From Brugia malayi (Eukaryota > Nematoda > Chromadorea > Rhabditida > Onchocercidae), in the NCBI RefSeq assembly GCF_000002995.4, contig NW_025062477.1, positions 3,382,649 to 3,446,648 of the forward strand: a DNA stretch of 64,000 bases, in the 5' to 3' direction. Each line of letters begins with the position of its first letter. Position 1 is the first letter of the stretch. Below, piece by piece: positions 34,574 to 47,400 of the stretch. The translations under genes and the position numbers were made by a program. Below the pieces are notes generated by a model. It worked only from the letters and a program-made list of their open reading frames with translations. It did not search any database and was not told the DNA's origin.

Positions 34574-37508
34574 ATGAGTGGGCATTCAAATGCAAGTTCA
34601 TTGGAAATTTTGCAAAGGATTGTTGAAAATTACAGTATACCACATAAGCACCTTGTACAGCTTATCATTAAACATGGCATCTTGCAAGTAAGGTTGATTA
34701 TATATTCCTTGGTTATAGTTTTAATTCATTACTGTTTTCTGTAGCTATGATGGATTCATGATTTACATCTGATCTTAAAATATCATTAATATATAAATAA
34801 AATAGTTTTTCTTTACAGGCTCATTACTTCTATATGAAATTTATTCAGTATGTCCAAGTCTATGATTCCCAGGGTAAATTATTTTGAATTTGACATGATA
34901 ACAAGATTCTGTTATGGCAGTAATTGAGTTAAAGTATATTTTTTATCCTCTTTTTCTTCCTTTAATATAATGAAGCCTATGCATGACTTCTCAAGAGTTC
35001 TGTACTTTACCAGATTTTATTAATCTACGTAGAGATAGTAATAGCATACTATCCCATGATTTTTATATTATCAGACTAGATGCATAAGTTTTCAGGTAAT
35101 AGTGTTACTCAACCAGATGATGAACAAGAAAAAGCACTTACTGAAAAGTTAATAGTGGTTATCAATAATGCTCTAAGTTTACTTAAACTTCGACTGATAC
35201 AAACAAACGATGAATATGATGACCAGAACAGTTATATTGTATTGGTGGGCTTGACATGAAATTTTTACTCATTTCAGTGTCATTTTTGGATATCACTAAC
35301 AAGATTTTAACTCGAATTAATAAATTTAATGCATCAGCTGATAAAAGTTACAAGTCGAACTCATAGTAAATCATCTTCTGATCCTATTATTGATTATTGA
35401 CTAAGTGGTTTATTTGTTGTTTCAGCTCAGCGACCAAAGATCAAGTGATTTTTTACGTGACGCATATGGTTTAACGCAAACCGAAATTACGCTCTTCCAT
35501 TTGTGGGTAAACGCTATTTGCAACAGTGAGAATGGTGAAATTTCGAAACACGAAGCATTATCGATCGCTTCAAATTTATTAGTGAAGGTTTGCACATGAC
35601 TTTTTATATCGAGAGTTTTCAATTTATTTTATATCTGAGTCGATACTGTATTTTTTTTTCAAAGTATCTCATCACTTTTTCCAGTTATATGTCACATTTT
35701 TTATCCCTTCCTGACTTTATGGTTTCAGATTCCATAATAATATAAATAAAAAGCAAACTTTAAAATTCGTGCATGCTTTGCAGGGCAAAAAAGTAGATGA
35801 GGAGCATCTTCTGCAGCATTACATTTCAAATAAATGGCTAGTGATGGTATGTCATTTTTTCAAAGTCTTTTGTTACTTTATTGGGTACTTTTTTGAATTC
35901 ATATTCAAAAATATTCTTGATCTGACTTTTATCATAATGTGAAAATCAAACTTACTCGCCAACTTGTTTCGGAAATGGATACAAAGAATTTAAAACATAC
36001 GAAGTTTGCGTGATGTTGCTCAGCTTATAATTGATATTAGAAATTTTGGAATATTCAAAAAAAAAAAAAAACCTAATTGATGATTTATCTACAATATTTT
36101 CTCATTTTCTTAGGATAGCGAAGAAGCAACGATCCGCTTGGGTGCCCGAGGAATTGCAGAGTTACAAAATTACTTCAGTTCATATGCAGATGAACTCCAA
36201 CTTGAAAAATGCGTTATATGTGGCAAATTTATAGTTACGAAGAACCGAGCAATTTTCTGCAAAATGTGTAAAACTTTTTCTCACAGGCAGTGCTGTTTGA
36301 AGTTGGTTTTTGTAAAAGTCATATATTTTGCTTGTTCAACTCCTTTTTAGCATAACTAGTTTCAATATCAAATTGATAAAGAAATTTGTGATTCTTTAAT
36401 TAATTACTGAACCACTGAAAAAGTAGGTTAAAATAACTGAGATTTTATTTCCTGAATAAAATTATCCCTTAATAGGTTCGGGAAGTTAAACTATGCTTAA
36501 AAATGATGCCCGAAAACTTTGTACTATAAAAGTTAAAAAAAAATTTTGTACTATGAAAAAAAAACTATTTTGTACTATGAAAATTTTGTACTAAACTTTG
36601 TACTATAAAAACTTTGTACTATAAAAGTTTTCGGGCATCATTTTTAAGTATAAAAGAACTATAAAAGAAGCAAGATGATGACTTCATCTTGCTTATGTCG
36701 TAATAATTTATTTCCCACTAATGCACTTTCTTTTCACGCAGATAAGAATTTCGCAGTTTGTATACATTAGACAAATCAGATTTGCTTTTGCCAATATTCG
36801 AATTTCCTAATTTATAGAATTATGAAATCCGTAGGAACGGGAAAAGTTTTGTGTCCTGGTAAATTGGAATCTGGTGAACCATGCACTGCAGAACTTCGTC
36901 CACCTGTCGAAATGCAAAGCGTGAATCAGAACCAGAAAGGTTTTTTTTCCTATTGTTTACTGCAACAAAATGAAATGCATCTTTCAAAGTGCATACTTTA
37001 ATAAGTGTTTCTGAGTGTATTGTTACCAAATGGAGTTAAAATGAGTAAATATTTATGTGCTGGTAGAATTAAAATTATGCAAAACTTCTTTACAAAGATT
37101 GTGCTCATGTCTATAGTAGCTATAATAATTTTCTCACAAGTGTTGCTAACTTCGCTTCCGTTTAATGTAAAAATAACCAAGTTGCTTTAAAATTATCCAA
37201 GAGCTTTTGAAATACTGAAATTTGTTGGAAAATGGTACCTGAATTTTATAGTAATCACAGTAAGGTTGTAGCATAGCCGACCTTAGTAAAAAACAGGTGA
37301 GCTTGAAAAAATTTAAGTTATACGAGAATACTGACTTTTTTCGATTGTCTAATTTTGTTAACATTTAAAATCATATTCAAAAACTTTACAGTATATTCCA
37401 GGTAATCGTAAACGTCATATTGTAACTGACTCTGATGAAGAAGAAGATGAATATGATGTCGCTTTTTGCAGTGCAGAAGGATTGCATGATGTAGAAATGC
37501 AACCTTAG
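34574..37508 (+). CDS. NSMCE1: SMC5/6 complex subunit NSE1 (NSMCE1 homologue), 319 aa
   Basis: Exons 34574-34687, 34819-34873, 35096-35244, 35426-35587, 35784-35846, 36114-36301, 36818-36939, 37402-37508; phases agree. NSE1 is the RING-like, MAGE-binding subunit of the SMC5/6 complex, acting in the nucleus in DNA repair and chromosome maintenance. The N-terminal winged-helix region begins HLVQLIIKHGILQAH. GKKVDEEHLLQHYISNKWLV matches the family's GKKM...EQVLQKFVQNKWLI region. The C-terminal variant RING starts with CVIC (214-217), then C-x2-C-x4-H-x2-C in FCKMCKTFSHRQC, then LCPGKLESGEPC. After the ring an acidic tail (TDSDEEEDEYD) replaces the human C-terminus. Human NSMCE1 is about 266 residues. 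The exon 6 donor was set at 36302 (GTTGGT), because the alternative GTTTTT breaks frame. Intron 6 contains a foldback element. Confidence 0.93.
36492..36652. mobile_element. Foldback/MITE-like element with 28-bp terminal inverted repeats
   Basis: Left arm 36492-36519 and right arm 36625-36652 are inverted copies (TATGCTTAAAAATGATGCCC... against ...GGGCATCATTTTTAAGTATA) with one mismatch in 28. The 105-bp interior consists of repeated TTTTGTACTATAAAA words. No clear target-site duplication is visible. Too short to code for a transposase; it lies in intron 6 of NSMCE1. Confidence 0.75.
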
Positions 37509-37601
37509 AAAATTTTTATTCCTTTTCAGGATTTGTCGATTCCTGTCTGATTCTGTACTCAGTGGATTATAAAAATCTATGTTATTGTTTCTTTTCTTGT
37601 G

Positions 37602-37607
37602 AATAAA
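37602..37607 (+). promoter_or_regulatory. AATAAA polyadenylation signal of NSMCE1
   Basis: Perfect hexamer 94 bp after the NSMCE1 stop, the usual distance. Confidence 0.65.
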
Positions 37608-38022
37608 GTGTTTCATGTAATGCAAAATAATATATCAGATCTGAAACAACAGTGACTAAGATGGAAAATGCGCATGTCTCAATGAATCATAAAATAAGGA
37701 TTGATACCTCAGTAATACATATATTTGATCGTCAATCAAATACACAACATTAATGATAGTTCTTTGAAACTATATAACAATAATGTTATAGTAATATATT
37801 TTTACATTAAAACTCTTTTATGATGAAGGTTTCATCCGTAGTGTTGAAGTTTATTTGGAGAGGTGAAAATAATATACTGAAAACTTTGTATGTACGATAT
37901 GACTTTTGAATTTTTGTCATCGTAATGAATGTTCCATCTTTTCTACATTGTCTGCTAATACATTAGTTCTACTGTTATTTTCTCCAAACGATTAGTTTTA
38001 CAGGTTTGCCAGTTGAGAACTT

Positions 38023-41000
38023 ATGGATTTTAGAGAAGTCGATCTAGAAACGGTAAGTTATTCCTTTAGAAACGGTAAAAAAAAGTTTTAAAAGAAGCGA
38101 AGATGGTTAACTTGTCGATAGTTTTTCCATATAAGTGAAATATTTGGCAAGATAACGGAAATTTCTTGAAATATAATCTACAATATAAATGATTCAATCT
38201 CAGCATTCTTGTTATGTCTTATAAATCAATTATAATCTTTTAAATGATCACCCGTTTAGGTACAATAACAATGAATGAGGAAAATATTTATTTGAAAGTT
38301 TGAAATTGTTTCACTGAAAAATCTTTGCTTCTTTATACCATTCCTGTTTTCCTCTCTTGTTATAGGACGCTGATTGAGAATGTATTAGAAAATAAAGTAA
38401 TTGATATAAATTATCTACTAGATATCTGTAATAAGTTCTACAATAAACAAACATTTTTTTTAAAAAAAAAAAAAAGATTTAAAATAAAATTTCTTTTCTG
38501 ATTTAACGATATTTGTTGGAATATAATGAACTATTCCGAATCAAAAATGCATCATTTATTATTGAAACGATGTAATTATCACACTTTCTGATGAAAGGTT
38601 CTGCACTTTTATCAGTAAAACAAAACCTTAATGTTTCAGCCAGCTGGTACTTTGGCTGATTCATTGGCTCAAATATTTTTAATGACAACTAATAGCGAAC
38701 TGCGACAGCAAGCTTATCAGATGGTTGGTGTTGATAATAATCGTGATTTTGCTCTCGCTGTCGAGGCACGTCTCAATGAATATTTTCAAGGCAAACAGCG
38801 TAAACTGGATCGAAGGTTTACATGTTTTTCCAGCACTCTTATTATGACAATAAAAGATTACTGGTTTCGGAAAGCGGAATGATACGGAAAATGTTTATTT
38901 ACTTAAATTAATATTTTGCATTTAGGAGATTAAAATATGCTAAATAAATTAGGAAGAAATAACATGCATTGATTTGTAAAGGAATTTCTTAAAACTTTAT
39001 GAAGCGTAGAATAATCTAACAATTAAAGGATCGAATGAGATATATCATAGTTATACTAAATATTTTCTTTTTCCTATTATTTACTTTTTGTTAATATCAA
39101 TTTTGAGATCAATTTTGCAAATACGGAAAGAGAAAGATAATGCAAGTATAATTTTGGAACACTTCTTGAAAACCGCAGGTCTACCTCCGGATGCTGTAAA
39201 AAAGTTCTGCTCGAAGAAGTAATTTTCTGCTCCGCAGAGTTTTCTTACTTTTACAAGAATTTTTCAATTTCTTTGATGTTTTCTTTATTGTTTAAAATAT
39301 GTTTTGCTTCGCTGTTATTACCAAGATTAGGAGAAAATGATACTTTCTACTTAACTTCAAATTGAAGCTTTCTCACTCATATATGGAACTAACTCACTAT
39401 GAGTTCTACATTGGAAGTGTTTTTTCCTATCTTTTTTTTTTTTAATTTTAATTGCATTTTAATCTCTTCTTGTTTCTCGATATCTTCTGATTTTATTGTT
39501 ATTGTGTTACTGTTTAACAAAAAACTTATAAAATTTGACTTTGTTCTTTCAGTTTAAGTACTCGAATTAAAATGCTCGAAAGAAATGTAAATCAAAGAAG
39601 CTTTTTAGAGAATTATCTGGTTTGTGCATTAATTTATCTCTTTTTTTAGTTAATATTTATCTCTAAATTTTCAGTTATTCATTCTGTTACTAACTTTTAA
39701 CTATCTGAACTGATAATTTTTTTATATTCTTCGAATAGTTTTTTTTTTTTTTGCTTACTATAAAACTGAAAATTTTTTAAAATTAATTGATAATTAATTG
39801 CCCTTTCTTTTTGTGATAACGTTTTTTTGCCTTTGTTAAAAGAATAGATAGATAAAAAAAGTTTTTACAAAAAGTATTCCTTTTCACTTCGGCCAATTGA
39901 ATAATTATCCCATAATTAAAAACAAGGGTAGGGTTTGAATTTTCTTCCAATTTTTCATCTCCACATTGGCTGAAAGCTGGACAGAAGCGCCTTTTCTAAG
40001 TAAATAAGTAAAAGTAAGTAAATAAGTCTTGAGTTTGAAAACATGTGTTATTGGGAAAGCTCAACTTTATGTGGATTTCATTTTTTCTTCCAGTGAAATT
40101 ATTAAGTTATATTTTTGGAAAGAATAAGACTTTTATGATCCGTCATCTCTAATAGATTTAAGATAGTACTTCCACAAATATTTGTGTCCATTTTCCGTGG
40201 AAAGTTATTTTTTAAAAAAAAAAAAAAAAAATATTCATTACAGTGAATTATGAATTTGTTTTAATGTTTTATTGTAAATTCTGAACAAATTATCCATGAA
40301 AGAGTATGACTTTATGGTTAATTCTGGTTAGAAATGTAAAACACTAAAGTTATATTACTTGCAAATATGAATTAGAAAGTAACATTTGAATATGTGACAT
40401 GAATTCATGAAAACATATTTGATATTATCTCTGATCTGAGAAATATCTTAAATTGTGTCATTCAAGTAATCCATCATTTTTTTTTTTTAACAAGATGTAG
40501 AAGGTTTTTCATAATAAAAAATAGTTTGCAAAACTTTAAGAATTCAAAATTGAGTTTTTTTTTTTTTTTCTTTCAACTACTTGACTAGCATCTATCACTG
40601 AAAGTGCAATTATCCATGTCATAGTTAATAAGAATTTTAAGAACTTAAAGCTATGAGTCATTTTATCAATTATTGTATAATATCAGTACAAAAACTCACT
40701 GTTGACTTTAATATAAATAAGAAGTAATCATTTCTTGTGTTTACTCTTATATAATCATGTGATACATCGTAAAAGATAGTAAAATACTAGTATTTAGGCT
40801 GATAAGTAGTTAGATATAAAGACCAAAAATTGAGGTTGCATTCTTAGTTTTAAGTTTTGTGCAACACAAGTAAATAACTATATAAAGGAGATTATTAACC
40901 AGTGAATTATTTATTTGGCTTTGTTAGGAGAGCTTCATTACTGAATTTCTCAGGTAACATTTGCAGATAGAGATGGCGAATAATAACTCTTCGAACATTG

Positions 41001-42355
41001 ATTCTTCTATCCCTGGACGCCAAGGTTATTTTACACTATCTCTCGTGACTGTTGCAATAGAGTATTTGTTCATATTTGTCACATTCCTCTTTTTTAAACT
41101 ATAGAAATATGGAAGAATAGTATCATTGATTAGTTTTGCTGACAAATGGAAGTTAATCAATTATAAACATTACTGGAAGGGAATAGAAATTAGTAGTGTA
41201 CTTCACAAATTAACGATATATCTCAAAAATTTCTTTTCCTCAAAAATTTCTTTTCCTTAATTTACTATATTTAGATCGGAGTAAACGAAAACAACTTGAC
41301 TTTCTCAAAGCTGGTCCATCTATTATTCGAGATGAATTTTCCGCTTCCAGTGAAGACGAAGTCTCGAATATGTTATTATCAAAGGTAATGCTACTCATCA
41401 ATAAAGTTTTTTTTTTTTGAATAAAATTTTTATTCCTAGTCTCTTCTATATTATCATCTAGTTGTCCTCTCTCTCTCCTACATCTCTACAAATAAAAATT
41501 CAAGTTGGATTTAGAAAACTGTTAGCGGGATTAATTTCTTACAAGTAATCCATGTTTTGTGTTATTTATCCATTTATTTGTTGCAGAAGCAATTGTCATC
41601 TCAAAGCAAATCATTTCATTTTCCAGGTAAATATTTTTTGATTTCTTAAAAAATATACTTGCATTAATTCGAAAAAATTTTTTATGGATCTCAAAAGTTT
41701 TTTTTTAGACAAATCATCATTTTAGATCATAAATATGTGTTACAGCTAAAGTGGATAAGAGGGATGAAATTGGAAGGGAGAAGAATCTAAAGCCTTCCTA
41801 TAATTCAATGGATTTTGATGAATTTTCCGATTTTAATGATGAATTGGAGATAGAAAATCATCCAAAGGTTAGTTTTATAAAAAAGAAAAAAAAAATGAAA
41901 AACTTTGGAAGATTTTTGACTAAAAATTTTTTTATAATGAATTTTATAGAATATATAATGTTTTCTAGCTTGATGCAATGAAAACGAACGAGAAGAATCA
42001 ATTTTCGAACTATCGTGAGTTTCACAAATTAATTCACTCATATGCTTCCTCATTTTTAGAAGGAAATAGTTGGATCATATTTCAAGGTTGTGATATCAAA
42101 TTATTATATTATAGTAAGTAGCTACTACGATTATACTGTCTTTAATAGTTGGCTAACAAAAGATAATGAAAAAAAATCTATCACGCATCCACTAATAAAT
42201 TTGTTTGAGCAAATTTTCGAGAATTTGAAATTTGACTTTTTATAGTTGATGCTGAATTCTCATCGTCCGATGATACTGAATTTTCGTCAACTAATGATTC
42301 TGATTTTCCACGGTCTAAAGAAGAATCAGTAACGGCGTTCAAAAATGTTACTTAG
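38023..42355 (+). CDS. Unrecognised acidic, Ser-rich coiled-coil protein (289 aa form)
   Basis: Exons 38023-38052, 38640-38815, 39108-39218, 39553-39619, 40967-41024, 41275-41384, 41587-41626, 41746-41867, 41969-42014, 42246-42355; all phases agree. An acceptor-like TTTTACAG lies 20 bp before the ATG, good for trans-splicing. N-terminal part is helical: TLADSLAQIFLMTTNSELRQ, ALAVEARLNEYFQGKQ, and LSTRIKMLERNVNQRSFLEN, a likely coiled coil. The C-terminal half is acidic and low-complexity (SASSEDEV, FDEFSDFNDE, SSSDDTEFSST). Exon 5 opens IEMANNNSS, and its ATG at 40973 could start a separate gene; the preceding 1.35-kb intron is the longest, so two genes are possible. No family recognised. Confidence 0.6.
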
Positions 42356-42758
42356 GTGGTTAAATTTCTAAAGTTATAATATTTCTCTTTTATCAATCAA
42401 ATTTGTATTATTTCTTGGTTTAACTCTTTAAATTTCACTGTTAAGATAGCTGTCTAAAACTTTAATTAGTATTTTATATTCTCTTAGCTATCTTTCTTAA
42501 CTTACTCTGCCATTTATCTTAATCGTTATCATTTTCACCAGTGTCAATGTTAGTTAATTTTTCTTTCACTTCATTCATTAGTATTAATTCTAAAATAAAT
42601 AAGATATAAAATATTTTATGCCAAACTAAAACGATTTTTTTTCGAAATTAAAAAAAAAAGTCTGATATTGTTCATTAGGTTAGAGTATTAATTAATGTTA
42701 TAAGTTGAAATGAAATGTAAAGCAAGCAAAGCACTTTTCAAATTATTTACTTTTTTAG

Positions 42759-43131
42759 ATCCTGAATATCAGTTTCATACCGGATTATTTTTTGAAGATA
42801 GCATTTCTGCATTGGTAAGTAATTTTTTTATGGTGAACTTAAAATTACGGAATTTGTATTAACGGAAAGTTACTGCTTCATAAGTTCTGTAATGGTCTTT
42901 GTTGAACCCAACAATGTTTCTTTTTTTTTTCCTTTTTCCCATAAATTATTGAGTTATGATGGATTATATCGTATTTCGGATATTTGGTTGTGATAATTAA
43001 ATAGCAAAGAAGAGCAATATTAATATCTGTTTTGTACGACTTTTATAAGTTTCATTCCTGAATTGTATAATTTTCAGAATACTAATTCAGTTCAGAATTC
43101 ATGTCGAAGAATCAGATTATCATTTAAATAA
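42759..43131 (+). CDS. Alternative 3' exons of the acidic coiled-coil gene
   Basis: 42759-42814 (after TTTTTTAG, donor GTAAGT) and 43078-43131 (after ATTTTCAG, stop TAA) are in phase with each other. Exon 41969-42014 ends with one base of a codon and can join either 42246 or 42759. The second route gives a different tail of 36 residues (HPEYQFHTGLFFEDSISAL then 17 more). 43227-43345 is also an open, protein-like stretch but needs a weak donor to be reached. Confidence 0.4.
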
Positions 43132-44461
43132 AATATCATCCAAAGTTTTATCCAAATAAATGTGTAAAAAGTGTAAATATTCGAGTGTTAAGCTCTTTTT
43201 TTTTTCTTCCTTTATCAATAATATAGTGATTCAAAAACTGCTTGAAGAATTAGTAATATTCAAAAATACAAAAATCTTTTTGTCAAAGGACAAATATTGT
43301 TTATTTGTTAGTATTGATGATGCAACTACATATATTAAAAAGTAAATGATGGTATTAAATACAAAATGAACGAAATTCATATGAATAAATGATTTATTAG
43401 ACGTGGCAAATTGTTGTTTATTGAAATTAATAAGCTCAAAGAAATTTTAAAAATGTTTCTGATTCAAAGATTAGCAATTCGATGAGAACGACGAATTAAA
43501 CAGAATGTTTTGATGATTGGTATTTCATTACATCATTCATCAAATCATTTCGTTTAATTTAATTAATTTCTGTGACTACTGAATTATCCTGAAATCTCAG
43601 TCTTGTTGTATTAATGATAGTTATAAGTTTTTCCTTTAACTGTACTATCTTATTTTAATGGCTTTCAAAATTTTGAATGCATCGATATCTTAATTATTTG
43701 CATCCAATTTTAATTGCTACAGAGAGTTAGTCTTTTCCTCTTGAACTTTGTTTAAATAACAAAAGTTGCAATACCTTATTTTATAACTTTAATTTGCTTG
43801 CCTATTTCATCTAGATCGATGCATTCGTTCATTTACTATTTTTGTTTATTTGTTTATCTATGTTCTTCTTAAATTGTTTTATTAATTGATCTCAAAATGA
43901 TGCATTTTTTAAATGTTGTTCTGTTTTTGATTAATTCGAAGTAATTGTTGCTATTCTTGAAAGTGAACACATCAGTAAGAATATTTTTGTCTTCAAGATT
44001 GTTCAAAAAAAAAATAAAATTTGGTTCAATTCGTTCATCTATGATAAAGACAGCATTATGAATATTTTTTTTTTGTTTTTTTTTTCCTTAATGAAATGCT
44101 AATTATGATACATAAAGAAGTAAAAACATAATATTTATCATAAAATTAATTAAGTTTATGACAGTCTTATAACTCCTTCTTCGTTTCACTGTTCTAATCT
44201 GAGATTTAATTGCCTTCTTCTAAGTAGTTTTATCTTCATTTTCAGACTTATTTGTAGGGAAGAAAAAAATTAGTTTTCCTCGCTTCTGAAACTGCTCAAA
44301 TACTATCATATTTATTTTATTCAATTTAAAAAAAAGGAAAAAAAAAAGAAAAGACGAATTCATACTTCTATAAATAAATGGTGTGATCTCTCCTTGATTT
44401 CTTTCAAAAGATCGAATTGGAATTAGTAGTGGTACAGTCAACCTAATTAATTAATCAAATC
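43132..44461. other. Spacer upstream of the kinase-MoaE gene
   Basis: AT-rich, no gene seen beyond the possible exon 43227-43345 mentioned above. Confidence 0.5.
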
Positions 44462-47400
44462 ATGGATGAATCAATTTCAACTGCAAAATCAGGTAAGTAT
44501 TTTCGTTAAGTTATAAGAAAATGCTCTCCGCGATATTATGATATAATTTGATTCTTTGTTTATAAGTTGTAGTTTCGTAGATCTTAAATCATTTTATCAG
44601 TTAATTTTATCATATATTTGTTGATATAACTGATAAAATACCTGTTTTTTTTTTTCTTTTTTAATTCCACTAGATTTGGTTATTAAATTTGGCTTCAAAT
44701 TTTGCTTTATTTCTTTTCAGTTACACAAATTATGAGAGATTTTCTGAGTTGGCCAAGACGACACGAAATGCACAATGAGCCAATAAACAGTGGCGCTTAT
44801 GTCTTAGGTATTGCTGGCTGTTCAAACAGCGGTAAAACAACACTTTCAAAAACATTATCTACTACTGTAAGATTTGTGATAGAGATTTTTCTCAATTAAT
44901 CTTTTGAGGACAAAAAGCCTATTTATTTAGAATTGTATTCCATAGAATCATTCAATCTTAAATTGTCTTTTAAAATCATATGAAATTAGAAAATGTTAAA
45001 ATTAAAGTTTTACAAGAGTAAACTTTTTTTTTTTTCAAAAATTTTACAAAGATAAAGAAAAGTACTCTTTATTAAGAGTGAGTACTTTAAGATTATTTGT
45101 TAGCATTTTACCAGTCGAATCCTATAATCTTTAAATAACAATTATAAAAGTATTACTTATGAATTGATCCTGCATTATAACTAAATTTAAAATTTGAATA
45201 TAACATTTTTTCTATTGTAATCCTTGATTAAATGCGAAATTCTAATAAGTTATAATTTTTCAAGCTGATTAAAGAAGGTATGCGAGTAGCAGTGCTTCCT
45301 CAAGATGCATTTTATTATCCGATGGAACAACTGGAACGTGTCGTCAGCCGCTCAAATCCAGAAATTATATTTTATAATTATGATACAATAAATGCGGTAT
45401 ATTTAAGGCTAATTTAATTTATTTTGATATTTTAAGGCTTTCATTAATTTATTTTGAATGAAGCACTGGATCAAATTTGAGGATAATTTTTACATTCAAT
45501 TAAAACTTTACTTAATATTTCAATTGTCATGCAATATTTTTCAAAAACCAAAAAGTTTCACTATTTTTGAAATAAATTAGTTTCATTTTTAATACTAACA
45601 TTTTCACTTAAAGTCATCAATTTTAAACATCTTATCTCTTATTCAATAATACTGCGTGTTTTGTTCCGTAAAATGATGATGGATGGAAGTTAGTAAGATC
45701 TTTTGAATCTTTTTTTGGAAGATTTAGCAAAAAATAATAGAAATATTTTTGTTTCAGTTATAAATCTTATAATCAGAGAAATATATGGGCGATACCTGAA
45801 AGTTTAATTTTTATATTTCATTTAGAATTTATTTCAGTTGGATATGCAGAAATTTGTGTTAAATGTACAAAAAGCAATTACTGAAAATGATTTTGTGATT
45901 GCTGAAGGGAATATGATAATGGAAATTAGTAGTTTGCGCCAGCTGTTACATCGATGTATTTTTATTACATTAAATTATAGTTTGTGTGAACAAAGACGCA
46001 CAGCTCGTGAATATAATCCTATGGACTTACCTGGGTATTTTTTTGCAATTTTTTTTAGGGTTTAAATCTCTTAAAGTCATGATATTTGTGATTTTCATTC
46101 TGTAAGAACAGCCTAGATTTTTGAAATTCTTTGAAGAAATGCGCGTTTTCATCTTAAAAAAAAAAAATTGAAAATAAGTTTTTGATTTTAGTTTTTTGGA
46201 AATTAATTGCTAAATTTGTCCTTCAATTTTTTCTTAAAAAAAAGAGAAAAAACCTTTCAACTTTTCATTATTGACTCATTAATTACTAGCGGTGGATCCT
46301 GGTAGATAAAAAGTATATAGTTCGGTTCGGTAGCAATATCTTGAGTCAATCCAAAATATTTACATGACTTTCTTGAAGTAAAAATTTTCTTGCTGATGCA
46401 GTAATTAGTAAGATTAATGATCGTTCATTGTAAGTTAGAAAATAATTCAAAAATTTTTTGAAACATATGAATGAATAAAATGAATGAATGCTGTTCAATA
46501 ACTTTAAATAATCATTTTAATTGAATTTCAGATACCTGGAAGAAATTGTTTGGCCCACATACAGAAACCATTTAGCTAATGCTTTCAGTCTTGCTCATCA
46601 TTTGTCAACTATTGTTTTTGTTGATGGAAATATTCAGGGATTTTCTAGCGAATTTGAAGTGAAAATGGTAAATTTTGGGTTTACCTTCATTATATTATAT
46701 CACAATTGTAAGGGTTTTTATGCAATTTTTTTTTCTCAGTTTAAGAGGAATTTCAATTTTTTCTCTTTTTTTTTTTTTTGATGAGAAAGTTTTGGAATTG
46801 AAATTGAGAGTTTTGGAGTTTGAAATTAATCGAGATTTCACAAGGTTCTCTTTTGTTTTAGATGCTTTCAAAACTATCCACAAACTTATTGCTAATTCAA
46901 GCCGATGAACTACAATTATCTTATGCACTTGAATTTGTTAATAAACCAAAAAGTGGTGGTATATCAATATTTTTAGGTTAATTTCATGCAATATTTTTAA
47001 TGTGATAGGTTATGGAATTTTTCACAATTAAATTATCATAAAATTCATATTGTAATTTTTTTTTTTCCTTCCTTTCTTTCTTTTTCTTTTTTGCAGGAAC
47101 TACAAGGGATAACTTTGGTGACAAAGTGGTTGATCGCTTAGAATTTGAGGCATATGATGAGATGGTTTATAAAGAATTAGATAGATTGTGTTATGAACTA
47201 CGAAAAAGCTACCCTACAATTGATAGGATTGCATTGTTTCACAGAGTGGGGTAAGTTGTCGTATATTTACATCTATTTATATTTTACTTTTTTTTTTTTT
47301 ATATTTATATTTAACGGTAAAGCGAAGTTTATTTGTCACATCAAATGCATAATAATAACAATTTATTAGTCTATTAAAGTTAATATTAACAGGCGAATTG

